A DNA stretch of 64,000 nt from Hymenopellis radicata (taxonomy: Eukaryota; Basidiomycota; Agaricomycetes; Agaricales; Physalacriaceae), in the NCBI GenBank assembly GCA_015501595.1, contig JADNRX010000013.1, forward strand, positions 310,001 to 374,000, written 5' to 3'. The position numbers and the translations under genes were made by a program. This document shows, one piece after another, positions 35,179-48,970 of the stretch. Positions within the stretch are counted from its first letter, which is position 1; every line of letters begins with the position of its first letter. The notes beneath the pieces are model-generated. The model did not search any database, had not been told where the DNA came from, and was given only the letters and a program-made list of their open reading frames with translations.

Positions 35179-38100
35179 ATGGCGTCCTCGACGTCTGCGT
35201 GTCCGCCCCGCCTCCACTTGTCTATTCCATCGAGCACAACTTCCTTCAAGCGCTCTTTTGAACAATTCGGCTTCGATCTCGACAGTCCGACCAGTGGCGG
35301 TGAACCTGGATCCAGCGCCGGTCGCTCCGCAGCGAACACCGACAGGCGGGATCGCAATAAGCGGGCTAGAAGCGCTAGCAGCCTCTCAGTGGAATCCACC
35401 TCCAGGAGCTCGCGGTCGTCCACAGCTCACTCTGGTGCCTCGGACGAAACCAGTGTATCCAACAGTGCTGAGCCAGACACGTTCCCCGTCGCTCCATCCT
35501 CGAGCGTCCCCCGCTCATTTCTTGCGCCTCCCCGCATACCAACACCCGTTATCCAGGACGTAGACATGCCTGACTACCAAGAGCCTTCCAGCCCTGCTAG
35601 CGAGACAGAACCCCAGGATCACTTTCACTCCACACTGGCCCGCTTCAGCGAGTTCGACAGCAACATATCTGCCCTACGATCTAGGTCTCCATCACTTCCT
35701 AGATCCCCCACACCGCCCCCCGTTCTACCGCCTCTATCTTTGTCGGGAGACACCGCCATTCAAGTTCCCGACATTGAAGAACCCGTAGCCTTCAACTATC
35801 GTGATCTTCTCGGCTCCAGCACCCATTTACAGCATGGATCCAGCACGCAAAGTCAGGCATCATCCTCAGACCTCGACTACTTGGCACCTGATCCGGGCAT
35901 CAGCGAGCCTCCGCCTTTCACACTTTCCGACATCCTTGACCAGGATCCCCCTGACATTACGTTCAACACCGAACCCGCCGTGTCAAATGCTACACCTACC
36001 TTCGACATTAGAACATTCTTCCGTGATTCTACTGGCCCTGGTAAGCGCGATCATTACCACGTACGTCTCGATGACTGATGTCTTTCAGACACTCGCAGGT
36101 CACCCAGACTGGACGCACTCCGGCCGTCCTCCCCATTGTTCCGAGACATCGACGATCTGAGGCCAGTTCCTCCTACAGATCGGCCACACCGTACACCGGT
36201 TCACAACGATTTGCGAAGCTGGTTCGACACTCTTCCTGAGTTCTCGCCTCGTGAGGAACCACCCTTGGAAAGGTTCTTACCGCTCCCTCACCCAAATCCA
36301 GTCCCCAGAGGTGCGATCCCTTGTCTTTCTCTTGAAAAGTACTCATGTACTTTCTATTCTAGATCGTTATGACGGTGAACCTTCTGATTGGGCGTCCCGC
36401 CTAAACCGAGCTCGTACTCGTAGGTCTTTTCATGTTATTAATCATAAAAATACTCAATGGAGCTTAGAACAACGTCGTTCTTACTCCCCTCTTCCTGTGG
36501 CGAGTTTTCGACGTGTGAGCGCTCGAAGTCAAGCATCCAGATTCGGTTCCTCCAACTCTTTGATGGCCGAAAATGCCGCAGAACTTGAGCGTCTTCATAG
36601 TCATGCTGATATGCTGGACAGGCTAGAGCTGGACCGTTTAGATGACGAGTTTGCTCTTGACTCTGAAGACGATGACATTATTCCCGTTCTTCCTCAGCTA
36701 CCATACGAACGCACCTCTCAGCGGGATTCGTGGCCGGAGTCTTTCGACAGAGCCATTCAACGACGCGCTTCCTTCGCCTTTGATCGTGCTTCGCAGTCCA
36801 GGTCTGAGTCTGTTCTCACCAGACATCTGTCCGTCCATCGTCCTCATCCACCAGATCCTTCACCGGTTAGGACATCGTCGTCGCACACCCACTCACATAG
36901 CTCATCGTTGGAGAGACACTCCCACTCTGTTGATTTCTTTGACTCCCAATCCTCTACAATATCTGACATGGCTAGGACGATTGCGCGCAATGGTAGGCCG
37001 GAGCCTACACGAATGAGCTCTTTCCATAGTATGCGCTCTAGTCGGACATTTCCAACTCCACCAATCATACCGCCACCAGACCTGGGTCCTGGTGCCATTT
37101 TCATTCCACATGATATGGACAATCCTGCACGACAAGGAGACCCCGCGCAGCCTTCCCCGACTACTCGTGATCATTCGGATTTCACAGAGTTACCCACCCG
37201 GCCAGCCTCATCGCAATCACGACCTCAATCATCGTCAACCTCGTCAGGTATCAATCCAGAAGCATTTGCGCCTGGTCCGTTCCGAAATACAATGATATGG
37301 CAAGCAGAGATGCGCCAGAGACGAGCTGCTGCTCTTTCGGCTGCGTCGCGCGCACCATCACTTCCTCCCCTTTCGTTCGAAGAACCAGAAATACTTGATA
37401 TTCGAGCCGAGCCTACGGTGCGTCCCTTGTTCATCCTCCTTTGATCAGCCTTAATATGATTTTATAGACTTCAAGAGACCCAGCGCCTACACCATTCGAA
37501 AATCATCTTCGGGCTTTGAGAGCCATGGAACATCTGCGTGAACATCAGCAGCGACGTCGAGAATTAGCGCAGTCGCGTACTCTTGGTCATGTGGCACGGC
37601 CTTCGTCCTCGTTCGGTCGTGGGGACGAGAGTAATCCTTCCTCACGACAGTCTTCAGCAGATATTCACAACCTGCTCATGAACAGCCACACTCGGTCGCA
37701 GGCTCCCCGTGTAGATGATGAGGATGCTGCTGGCTTTGCTCGCACATTGGGTGCCATTACGCGGGATAGAATTTCACGTCTGACAGAGCAGAGGGAAGCT
37801 CGGGCGTCAACTGGTAGTGCCTTCGGTGATGAGTGGGGGCGTTTGGAGCAGCGTGAACGCGATTTCGAGAGGGAGCGTGAGATGGACAGAGAAAGGTACC
37901 GAGCGTCTCTTTCGAGAATGCCTGACAGTGCATTTAATGAATGGTTAAGTGGTGGTGGCGGTGGCGGCGGTGGACGATATGTTCCTCGCTCCGCGATTCC
38001 CCGTCGTCGGGCATCGCCTCAACGGGGCGCTGTGCCCACTGGGTTGAGTGGAAGTCGAACGAATGCCCGGTACTCTAGGCATCAAGAGAGGTTCCGCCCC

Positions 38101-38821
38101 TTGTATCTTGATAATGCGGAATTGTTTGGTGGTGGCGCCCCGCCGAGGTCGAGAAGACGAATGGGTGTCTTTGGTTTTGGATTGGGTGACTTCATGGTAC
38201 GTTTTACGTCTGATGAGGCCACATTCGTTGTTGACTCATATGTCCTCAAGCGCGACGAAGATTTTGATGACTCGTACGAAAGTCTGATCATGTTGGGCTC
38301 GATGTTAGGCGAGGCTGTACCGAAAGCCACCCCCTCCGAGGTTATTTCCGGCTTGAAGACTGGACTATATAAGGAGTGGCAGACTACCGACGGCGATAAA
38401 CGATGTCCTATTTGTTTGGATGATGTATGCTGTCAATCATTCACCTCGAAAGCATGCTAACTCAGTTTTATACAGTATGGCCTCACAGATACGGTCACAA
38501 AGCTCAACGACTGTCCGCACTGGTTGCATAAGGAGTGTCTTGAGGTACGTTTCGTCTTCTGTGTTTTAAGGCAAGACTCTCATCAGGCTGTAGCAATGGC
38601 TGAAGAGTGCGAGTACTTGTCCGGTTTGTCGGAAAGCTGTGAAGGGCGCCTCTACGTCCAGTACGAATGCAGCGCCAGCACCACGAAATAGGCGGCAACT
38701 TTTTTCTCGCGCCCATCCACACGTGCATGATTTAGGCAACGCTGGGCCCACTCCCCATCGGAGACCTGGTCCCGAGGAGGATGACGAGGAGAGCACTTTT
38801 GGAAGAAGGTTTTATTTTTGA
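35179..38821 (+). CDS. Large RING-H2 E3 ubiquitin ligase with long disordered N-terminus
   Basis: Probable ubiquitin ligase. Almost the whole product (over 1,000 residues) is low-complexity: Ser, Pro, Arg and Asp-rich, with the start MASSTSACPPRLHLSIPSST, many SRS and SPTPPP runs, and a GGGGGGGG stretch near 37952-37974. Only the C-terminus is folded: RCPICLDD, then after an intron YGLTDTVTKLNDCPHWLHKE, CLE, and after another WLKSASTCPVCRKAV. This is a RING-H2 finger (C-x2-C ... C-x-H-x2-H-x2-C ... C-P-x-C). A segment just before it (FMVRFTSDEATFVVDSYVLK, FDDSYESLIMLGSMLGEA) looks ordered. Several introns; internal exon limits approximate. Specific orthology was not recognised. Confidence 0.85.
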
Positions 38822-39227
38822 GCATCTAACCTCAGGGAGGCACATTTTATCTGAACGCATATCATCTTGTTCTTTTTGACGCTTCATTCAAGTTGTATAT
38901 GATTTATTTGGTGCCTCATGTACTGTAGCTGCGTGTAGCATAGACTACTTATCGGCAAACAAACATCGACAATTGACAATTGACATGTACCCAAGGGGAC
39001 TGATGCTACCTGCTGGATCACTGCACTGTGTAACTTGAAGGACCTGCCAACCGGTGACGACTAAGCGGAGTATGCACGGAAGGGGCAGCGTGACGAGGCG
39101 ATCAAAAGATGACATCACCCCGACGCGTCAAGTTGCTCTGCTGTCCCCAGCATCTTAAACCGCAACAACCACCATCCCCCATCCGTCGCTCCATCGCTTC
39201 CTTCGTCTTCACCACCGTCCAGGCGCG
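38822..39227. other. Intergenic region upstream of GDB1
   Basis: 406 bp; no feature beyond pyrimidine-rich sequence just before the GDB1 ATG. Confidence 0.5.
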
Positions 39228-42200
39228 ATGCCAAAGAGTAAGAAATCTATTCAGAAGACCAAGCCCCAAGTCGCCATTCCTAAGGCGCAGGAGTCGTCGT
39301 CGTCGAGCACAGCGTCAGGCAGTCCCATCACCCCAGTCACACCCAAGACGCCCGCCGATGAAGGCATCGAGTTCTTCCAGTCTGCATCCACTGCGGGCGA
39401 AGCGCCTATACGCGTTTACGAGTTACGTCTTGACGCTGATGGTGGACCTCACAAAGATCGTTCGGTAGGTCTCGGTTGGCCCTTTTTTCAGTCGCCCGCC
39501 TAACCAGAATCATATATACAGTATATCCGACTCCCCCCTGCCTACGTTCCATACATTTTACGCGTCTCCATGAACGCGGGTACGCCCGCTGCCAAGAATG
39601 GCGTTTTCATGACCAACTTTCCCCTCGATGGCGGTCAATTCGGCCGGGATCGCTTCTGCAAACGCAAGTAGGTCGCTTTCACCTTCATTTTGAGCGCGTA
39701 TATGCGCTTTTCTCCGCATATAATCGTCTTATTTCATCAAATACTGACTATTTCCTATTTCTAGCCTACCTTCTGACTACTCGAAACCCATCCAAGTCGA
39801 TTTGCCCATCTCGCATGCGGGTGCCTTCGTGTACTGGGTCGAGTATGATGGCGATCGTGCCGGAGAACGCGTCAAGGGGAGGGAAGGCTACTTCAACATT
39901 GATCCCGTTCTTCGCACCCAGGCGCGTTCTGACATCCTTTCCTCTAATCTCGCGCCTCTTCCCTCGGGCGTCGGTGCAAAAGTGCAAAAGGAACAAGTCA
40001 ATCTTCCTCTGGACGGTCTGTCGATCCTGACTGTTGTCTCCAAATGGATGGGCCCTTTAGCGAATTGGAAGGATCACTTCGCTGAGGCGCAAGAAAGAGG
40101 TTACACGATGTTGCATTACACTCCTCTCCAAGAACGAGGCGAGAGCGACAGTCCCTACTCGATCCGTGATCAAAACAAGTATGACCCTAGCCTTTTTAAC
40201 GGAGAACGCGCCGCGGATGGAGGGAAAGCCGAGATCAAGAAAATCTTGGATATCGCTCGTGACGAATATGGCCTTCTCAGCCTTACGGACGTCGTTCTGA
40301 ATCACACCGCAAACGACAGCCCATGGCTCGTGGAGCATCCTGAAGCTGGTACGATTTTTCATACTTGAACTCTTCATAATCGTGTAACGCGTACATCTAG
40401 GCTTCAGTCCCGCCAACACTCCTCACTTGACCCCCGCGTTCGAGTTTGATACTGCCATGATTGAATTCTCCGGTTCTTTGTCGTCGAAAGGTCTTCCCAG
40501 TACGGTGAAGACGGCTCAAGATGTCGATACCCTCATGGGCGCATTCGAGGGTGTCGTGAAAGGTCTGAACCTGTGGCAGTATTATGTTCTCGATACGCAA
40601 CGCGAGCGAGAGTCAGTCAAGACTGCTCTTCAGTCCAACAAAGTCACACCATGGACCGGCCCAGCTGTTGAAGGCAAGACCGTTGTGGAGATCGCCAACA
40701 TCTTGCGTTCCTCCAACAAGATTGCTGGGTTAGGCCAGCTTGCTTCACGATTCGGCGTGTATGTGGAACCCGAAGTCGCCGCTGGGCTTGTTACAGCCGC
40801 GTTCAGTAGCGTCACTGAGACCGATGGACTCGCGGACGCTTGGATTCGTGTCGTTGACGTCGTGAATGTTGCTCTTTACGAAGAGTGGGAGGAGGACACA
40901 AAGGTTGCACACGAGAGCGTGAAAAATCGATTGAAGTACACTCGACTGGACGCACACGGACCCAAACTAGGTGAAATCTCCAAAACGTATGTCTCTTCCA
41001 CACTCGTCCTAGTTTCCATACTTAATAGCCTCTGTAGCTCTCCCCTTGTGGAACCGTACTTCACGCGTATCGCGCCTAAGCCCAGTTCTGATCCTCTCGT
41101 TTACTCTTTGGCCAACAACGGTTGGATATGGGCTGCCGATCCACTCAAGAATTTTGCCCTTCTTCCTTCGAAAGCCTACCTTCGTCGCGAAGTTATTGTC
41201 TGGGGAGACTGCGTCAAACTCCGCTACGGCGATGAGCCACAAGATAACCCTTGGCTTTGGAAGCATATGACCGAGTATGTCAGGTCCCTCGCAGGAACCT
41301 TCCACGGGTTCCGAATCGATAACTGTCATTCGACGCCTCTCAACGTCGGAGTATGGATGCTTGATTCTGCACGGGTGGTGAACCCGAATTTGTACGTTTG
41401 TGCGGAGTTGTTCACAGGCAGTGAAGAAATGGACCTTTTGTTCGTGAAACGATTGGGCATCAACAGCTTAATCCGAGAAAGTGGAAATGCTTGGGATCCG
41501 AAGGAGTTCTCTAGGTTGCTCTATCGCCATGGTGTTGGAAAACCAGTTGGTAAGCTTTATTATCCTATCGCCAATGTGTCGTATACTGATTACGCTTAGG
41601 TTCTATGGATGGCGCCTGTTTGACAAGTATGGAAGAAATAGCGTCACCCACGGCAAAGGACCTATTCGGCAAGCAATCGTTACGCCGCTGAACGGCTCTA
41701 TGCCCCATGCTCTCCTATACGATCTCACTCATGACAACGAATCCCCGATGGACAAGCGCTCAGCGGAAGATGCTCTGTCGACTGGCGCACTAGTGACCTT
41801 CAGTTACTCTGCGATAGGTTCCGTCAAAGGATTCGACGACCTCTATCCGAAGCTCCTCAACTTAGTTGGAGAAAAGAGAAAGTACGAGCTGACCGGTCTG
41901 GACGATAAGAGTGGTATCGCACGTGCGAAGAGAATCCTGAACTCGCTTCACCTTGAAATGGTCCTTGGCGGTTACGAGGAAGGCCATGTTCATCAGGAAA
42001 ACGATGTAAGTCATGCTTTCCCTACAAAATACCATCTTCTTTGTAACAAAGCCTTTCATAGTATATCGTTCTGTCGCGTGTTCATCCAGCTACGCAAAAA
42101 GGTTACCTTCTTGTCGCTCACACCGCCTTCCAAAAGGACTCCAAGGACCGAGGCTTTAGTAAGTAAATCATCCAGGCAGTCCGGACTCAGCATCTGACGC

Positions 42201-44732
42201 TTTTTTAGTCGAACCCATCAAGTTACGCCGCACTAAAGTCAAGTATATCTTCGGGGCCAGCCTCGAAATCAGCACCTACGATATTCCCAGTGATCCAACA
42301 TCTTGAAGGGCTTGGAGAGCAGATTGGTTGAAATCCCTACTGTTGTCGTTCCTCAGGGCCTTGATCACGAAGGTCCATATTCTGAAGTCGGTGTCCCCGA
42401 GTACTTCCCTCCAGGTAGCATCATGCTTTTCGAGACCGAACTCCACAATCACGACCAGACCCTTGACTCGTTCTGCGCCTCTGGTGCGCAAGATGTCTTC
42501 GGGCTTCTGGATCTGGTGGAGCTGAATGTCGTTCTGCACCGTGCCGATGGCGAAGAGCGCGACACCACAGGAGGCGAATTCGGCGCCTACGATGTTCCGG
42601 GTCTGGGCAAGTTGGTGTATTGCGGACTAGAGGGTTGGATGCATCCTCTGCGACACATTATGCGTTACAACGACTTGGGACATCCGCTTTGTGGCCACTT
42701 ACGCGACGGGCCATGGGCTCTAGAATATGTTCATGCTCGACTTTCCAAGTACGCATCTTCGGTTTTGACATTCAACAATTTCTTATTCCGTTACAGACAA
42801 GCTAGTAGATCGCCAATCTTACCAAAGTCGCGCAATGGCTTAAACAACGATTCGACCAAGTGGCGGAGACCGTGCCGCCATTCTTGCGTCCCAAATATTT
42901 TGCTCTCATCATCTCTACGGCTTACAAGGCTGCTCGTCGTGCCGTCGTTGAACAGTGTTCGGAGTTTATTCTCAATGGTCACGACTTCACCCAAGATTTA
43001 GCTTTATGTGCCGTCCAGATGTACGGCGTTGTTCAATCAGCGTCGCTCGATCCAGGCACTATTACGCCTTCCCTCGCAGCTGGGCTTCCTCATTTCGCTT
43101 CAGGGTGGGCAAGGTGTTGGGGCCGTGACGTATTCATTTCCCTGCGAGGGCTTTTCCTGACAACAGGAAATTTCGAGGCCGCCAAAAAGCATATTCTCGC
43201 TTTCGCTTCGACCTTAAAACACGGCTTGATACCTAACCTGCTGGATTCTCTCCGTACTCCTAGGTTAGTTGCCGGTTTTACTCCTGTGGCTTAGAGCTCA
43301 ATTCTGTCCTACAGGTACAACTCTCGCGACTCCCCATGGTGGATGCTTCAAAACATTCAAGATTATGTTCTCATGGCTCCCGATGGCATCTCTCTCTTAT
43401 CTGAGACTGTCAAACGTCGATTCCCCAAAGACGATACGTGGGTGCCTTGGGATGACGCTAGGGCTTACACCGAAACATCGACCATTGCGGACATCGTTCA
43501 AGAGATTCTCCAGCGCCATGCCGATGGAATCCACTTTCGCGAATACAATGCTGGTCCCAATCTTGACATGCAGATGAGCGATGAAGGCTTTAACATCGAC
43601 ATCGAAGTAGATTGGAAAACAGGGATAATTTTCGGTGGTAACCGGTATAACTGTGGGACTTGGATGGACAAGATGGGCGAGTCAGTGAAGGCCGGCACAA
43701 AGGGTACTCCTGGAACACCAAGAGACGGCGCTCCTGTTGAGATCACTGGACTTCTCAAGAGCACTTTACGCTGGCTCGATCAACTGTCTTCATCTGGCAA
43801 GTTTCCATACAACGGCGTCAGTGCGACGAGTGAGTTATCGGTATTCTTCCAAGTTGTCCCTACTCATTACATGTTTCTTAGTCAACGGGGAAAAGCAAAC
43901 AGTGACTTACAAGCAATGGGGCGACCTCATTCAACACTCGTTTGAGAGGAGCTACTATATTCCCATTGGTATGTTGCGCCGTGCGATATACATTTTGTGT
44001 GCTCACTTCGACATTCAACCAATTTCCAGACCCTTCGCAGGATTCGGAGTACGACGTTGTCTCGAAATTGGTCAATCGCCGGGGCATTTACAAGGACGTC
44101 TATCGGTCGGGCACCGGTCGAGAGTGGTCCGACTATCAGCTTCGACCGAACTTCCCGATCGCGATGACAGTCGCGCCAGAGCTTTTTGAACCGAATCATG
44201 CGCTGGATGCTCTCAAACTTGCAGACGAGGTTCTTCGTGCGCCACTTGGCATGAAAACCCTTGATTCCCGTGACTTGCAATATCGCCCCGTCTACGATAA
44301 TTCGAACGATTCGACGGATGCTGCAATAGCTAAAGGGCTTAACTATCATAATGTAAGCTTTTCATTGACTGAAGCGGTCGTTACTTACAGCTTCAAAGGG
44401 ACCTGAATGGGGGTGGCCACTAGGCTTCTTCTTACGTGCTTACCTCCATTTCGATCTGTTGGTCGGTGACGGTAAAACAGTGAGTTACTACGCCGTCTGG
44501 TGTTAGCTGGTTTTGCTAAATGGTTTTGAAGGATATCAAGGACACGCTACATCACTTGCACCAAGTGTTACTGAAGCCTAGGGAACACATTCAGAGCGAT
44601 CCATGGGCAGGAATTCCGGAACTCACCAATGAGAATGGACAGTATTGCAGCGACTCGTGTCATACGCAGGCGTGGAGTGCAAGCACGTTACTTGACTTTT
44701 TGGAGGAGGTACACAAGAAAGGGAGACAATAA
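39228..44732 (+). CDS. GDB1: Glycogen debranching enzyme (4-alpha-glucanotransferase / amylo-1,6-glucosidase)
   Basis: Bifunctional cytosolic enzyme that removes glycogen branches. The leader MPKSKKSIQKTKPQVAIPKA is followed by an N-terminal domain, then the GH13-type transferase region: ISHAGAFVYWVEYDG, LTDVVLNHTANDSPWL, GTFHGFRIDNCHSTPLNVG (nucleophile Asp) and LYVCAELFTGSEEMDLLF (acid/base Glu). The C-terminal glucosidase region has SGWARCWGRDVFISLRGLFL, LIPNLLDSLRTPRYNSRDSP, NCGTWMDKMGESVKAGTKGT and near the end TNENGQYCSDSCHTQAWSAS. The predicted length, about 1,550 residues, fits the eukaryotic enzyme. About 13 introns of normal size are recognised. No truncation or frameshift is seen. 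Confidence 0.95.
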
Positions 44733-45244
44733 TTGTAGCATCATAACGACTCGGACTCGCAAACTTGGAACTTGTAATTGTAAATAATGTTGTATTAGAC
44801 TAGAGGCAATTCAGTGAATCTGTAGGCACAAAGTCTGAGGTGCAGGGCTTGAGAACACTCGCCGACCCATGCGGCGCAGTCACCGTTGCTTGCGCACAGA
44901 CAACAATGAGTCGGCTTTTTGGCTGTTCATGTCTCCGATAATATCAGCAGTAAACATGATGATTGTCATTGGTTCGGATATTGATTGTGGCGCAAATTTT
45001 GGCGGTATGAAGCGCGTTGATACACTGGCTGGGATCATAACCTCGGTCTATATAGATCGTAATACTTAAGAATGTGCATGTTCTAGTAGCGAAAAAAGTA
45101 GAATGAGCAGGCCCGACAGAAATTCCAAGAACAAAATGCCTTTCAAAACATAGCAGAACCATAAGATAACATAGTCCGTAAATCATAAGTAGGTAGCTTG
45201 GGAGTCACATCCAGCATGCTCAACAGTCCTTCAGGTATATCTCG
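44733..45244. other. Intergenic, between convergent GDB1 and RhoGAP genes
   Basis: 512 bp of 3' flanking sequence; no gene or RNA supported. Confidence 0.5.
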
Positions 45245-48200
45245 TTACTTTTTGCCTACCACGTCATCCTCAGCATCACTTCCCATCGTCCGCCTCGAGA
45301 AAGCGGCACTCCGGCCAAGAACGCTGGACGGTCGTCGGCTAGGACTACCAGACAAACGCTTTGCACTCGGGCTCGTAGGGCTTCCAGCTGTACTATGCCT
45401 GTTCAGATTGGAGACCATGTTCGAAACAGTTCCTCCGGCGGGCGCTCGGGGACCTCTCGTAACTCGCGGGCCTCTAACGCCTCCAGACGCCGACCGCGAG
45501 ACCGCGCTCAAGGGACTGTCTTCTCTGGGAGAAGGGCTACGCGGAGAAGCAGACCTCGAGCTGATAGAACTGGTACGCTTGACGTGCGTTCTCATCTCAG
45601 CTGGAATTGGAGAAATGCCCGTAGCAGGAGGACTGGGACCTGGGGACGGGATTTCAGAGTCCTCTGGAGGTGGTTCGACAAATGATGGCATCGGTGGAGA
45701 CGCCTCATCTGCCGGCTCTGGGGGCGGTTCTTTGAATGATGGTCGGGGCGGGAGGTCATCATCTGGTTCCGGGGCGGGCTCCTTGAAGGATGGGCGTGGC
45801 GGAAGGTCCGCTTGTGTAGGATGAGGTGGAGGCGGAGGAGCGTCCACGATTGGTTCAGGTTCCTCTCGAATGGAAGGCGGGGGTGGGGGAGGACTGCTAA
45901 CAGTAGGCATCGGCGGAACAGCCGCGGGAAGAGGCACGGGAGCTTTCAATTCCGGAGACAAAATTTTCTGTTGGGTAGAGAGTAGTTGACCAGCACTTCC
46001 AACAGAAATGCGACTGCGGCTCTGCCTCATATCAACAAGCGCGGTCCGCTTGCGCACTGGAATGCTTCGTTCCGATTCACGTTTCTTGCGAACGATGGTG
46101 GGCGGAAGGATAGCGTCATAGTGTTTGAGCAAGTCGATGAATAGGACTAAAAGAGCTTAGTTAACGCAATGTATCAAAATGTCAATAGGGACTGACGAGT
46201 AGGATGACGGTCTTGGATAGACATCTCTGACTCGAATTTGGGACGAAGTAGTGCTGAAATAATGGTCAGAGCGCTGTTCGAAAGGCATGAATGTGAACAC
46301 ATACTGCGGCCAAGAGACAAAGCAAGCTTCGTGATGTAGACTTCATTGTCCTCCTCAACGTTGGTCGACTCAATCAGCCTGAAATGAATCAGAAAACAGA
46401 TAATTCCTCAAAGAAAGTGGCTCACGTCTTGAGGTGCTTAACGATAGCATCCAGCACGTAGAGGTGTACTCTCGGGAGCTTCTGAAGAGCAGAGCTGACT
46501 TCCTTGAAACGTTGCTCGTCGTTCGCTTCGCCTTCGGACTTTGCAGTAGAACCGACAGTCGGATACAGTTTGCGGAATTCGTCCCAACCCTCATACAGAG
46601 CAATAGGAGGATCAAGTTCAAGAAGCCAAAGCTTGATAGTACTGGCAATGACGGGCGCGTCATACTTCGTAAACAATTCAGCAGGGATGGGCTCCTCGGG
46701 TGGAATCACATTCAATGCTTCTCGGAGATGATGAGGGGCCTGCAAGGGAACCTCGTAAATCCAGGACTTGCGCTTCTCTAATAGCAAAATACTTCAGGAC
46801 TGTGACAATTAATGACAGAAGATACGACTGACCAGCCTCCTCGGGAAGCTTCTTGTACGACTCCGTGATCCCTTGGAGAAGGGCACTGACGACTGCAGGG
46901 ATTGCGTCTTTCTTCTCTTCAGAAGGCGACATCACGCTCCAACCGCCTTCGGCCCACTTACGAAGGTCGATGCCAAACAGAACGTCGGACTCATCATGCG
47001 ACACGGATTCATAAACCTGTGCATCTGGCCTGAACGGACCAGTGCGGTAACGCTCAATGAGTGCTGTTAAATCAGACTCCGGCTGGTATGCAGCAATTAG
47101 GGTACCGGAACGTTCGACAGAAGGTTCCAGCGCTTTAGGCAGGTTGGAGACGGTTCCCTGATATTGAAGGAGAACTGCAAGAGGTTAGAAGGGCGAAAAA
47201 ATCGTTGACTTTTGTTCATACCTGTCTTGACGGCACGCAATCTTTCCAATTCCCAACGTTGAAGAGTCTTGAGAGTTTCCTCTAATCTCTCCTCGAGACC
47301 GAGGCGTTGGCGATCCAACTTGCGTATAGCAAGGCGGTAAGTCTTGTCCGCCTCCTCAGCTTCATGTCTGGCCCTGACATGAGGCTGCTCGCCAGTCTGG
47401 TTTACTTGAAGAGCCTTGCTGACGATGTTGACAAGAGTATTGGTTCGCTTGAACAGGTTCTCGTGCTGTATGGTTTTGATGGGAGACGATATGGTTTCTG
47501 GGTTCTTCCCTTCGATATCGAAAGCCTTGAAAAAGTCTGAGTGGATGTTACAATACGAGAGAAGGAGTGTACCTTGGCACGGAATTGATAGAACGCGTCA
47601 TCTGAGTGTTCGAATTGGTTCCCGAATTCTCCAATCCTGCGAAGAAGGCCATCACGCTCGGTAAGCTCCTTTGCAGCATCCTCTGCTCTATCCAAACTTC
47701 CTCCAAAGCCATGAACATTATCGTTCAACCATGCAACAAACTCTTCCCCGGTAAAGCAATCTTGATATTCTCCTAGCAACGGAACTCTGACTGGGCGCAA
47801 GTTGAGGTCGCTGGCCGCCTTGGTGAGCAATTGAGAAACGGCTGATGACGGCAATGAAAGCCCGGCAAGAAGCATTGGCGGAGCAGGAAACGGTGGCATG
47901 GGTGATGCACGGCCTTCAGCTTTGCTTGGAGGAAGTAAAGGTGACATGGGCGGCGGCGATGCAGTGACAGGAGGATCGAGGACTTCCTTTCCTTTGCCTT
48001 TGTCGACCTTTGGCGGTGTATCAGGTTTCTCTTCGGCAGCAGTCTCAGTAGACACGGATGGAGATAACGCGCCGGCGCTTTTCTTCTGTATCTCCTTGAG
48101 GCGTGCAGCAATGCGCTCGGAGACGCTGGCGGTGCGCTGAGGTGGTGCGCGATGAGCATCGGCGGGACGGATTCTAGGGGACGTGGTGTACGTGTCCGTA

Positions 48201-48970
48201 AGGCCAGCGGAATTGGGGGCAAATTTGGCACTGCACGGGGTTTCAGTAAGGCGACGCTCGTTGATACATGGCGCGCAAAACGTACTCGTCCTCGGCCTCG
48301 TCGGCCTTTCTGACTTTGGAGAGATACTGGTGCTTCAGTTTTGCCACGTCTCCTTGAGCCTGTTCGTAGGCCTTCATCCACGTGTCGAGGACAGCATGTC
48401 TGCTCTGACTGAGGCGTGCCTTGACAGAAAGTGAGTGTATGTTCTGTGTGGTGAATGGAAGGGGTACCTTGTATCCTTCAGCCCAATCGTCAAAGGGGTC
48501 CACAACAAGCGTCCCGAGTTCCTTGGCAATGTTCTTATGAGTCTGACCTTGAGCAGCAGATTCGCTCTGGAGGCCACGAAAGGTCATAAGCAATGATGCA
48601 CCATCGTCGGCACCAAAACCAGTGCCTGTAGCGTCTGTTAGCGTAGTAGGGAGCACGAGCCGTAATCGCACCTTGCGATCCGGTGAGCATTGGATTCATT
48701 AAGGCAATAGCCAGTTGACTTTCGGCGACGATGCGAGTCTGTGGAAATGTTAAGGACGGGTGAGATGTTGCACGAGTCGGGCGCACTCTTATGAACGCGA
48801 CTATCTCGTCATTCTCCGCGGTTCCCTAGTAATAAGATGAGATATATTAGAAGGACAGTCACAATGCGACGAACTTGTTCTAGCTTATTGAAGAGCACCT
48901 CGAGACCCTTGCGGTAATCCTGGGACCAGAACGAGTTGGTGAAGCTCAATGGCAGCGAGAGGACCGCCAT
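45245..48970 (-). CDS. RGD2: F-BAR/DEP/RhoGAP protein, Rgd2 type
   Basis: Membrane-curvature-binding regulator of Rho GTPases (Cdc42/Rho5 in yeast) in polarity and cytokinesis. The start MAVLSLPLSFTNSFWSQDYR, KGLEVLFNKL opens an FCH/F-BAR domain, continuing with IVAESQLAIALMNPM and KNIAKELGTLVVDPFDDWAE. It is interrupted, as in Rgd2, by a DEP domain (LGEYQDCFTGEEFVAWLNDN ... FEHSDDAFYQF, near 47580-47780), then a coiled-coil F-BAR second half (KLDRQRLGLEERLEETLKTL). The RhoGAP region begins WIYEVPLQAPHHLREALN and includes TIKLWLLELDPPIALYEG. The usual GIFR arginine-finger motif is not visible. The C-terminal 290 residues (45245-46132) are Pro/Ser-rich with PPPPPP and LPPRPSFKEP repeats, likely SH3 ligands. 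ATG at 48970 gives the family N-terminus. Confidence 0.88.

Noticed and set aside
37950..37976. GGTGGTGGCGGT run
   Set aside because: Coding glycine stretch in the disordered part of the RING-H2 protein, not a regulatory repeat.
45198..45824. Plus-strand frame of 208 codons over the RhoGAP tail
   Set aside because: Antisense of the Pro/Ser-rich C-terminus of the RhoGAP protein, rich in Gly and Ser for that reason; no start context or family.
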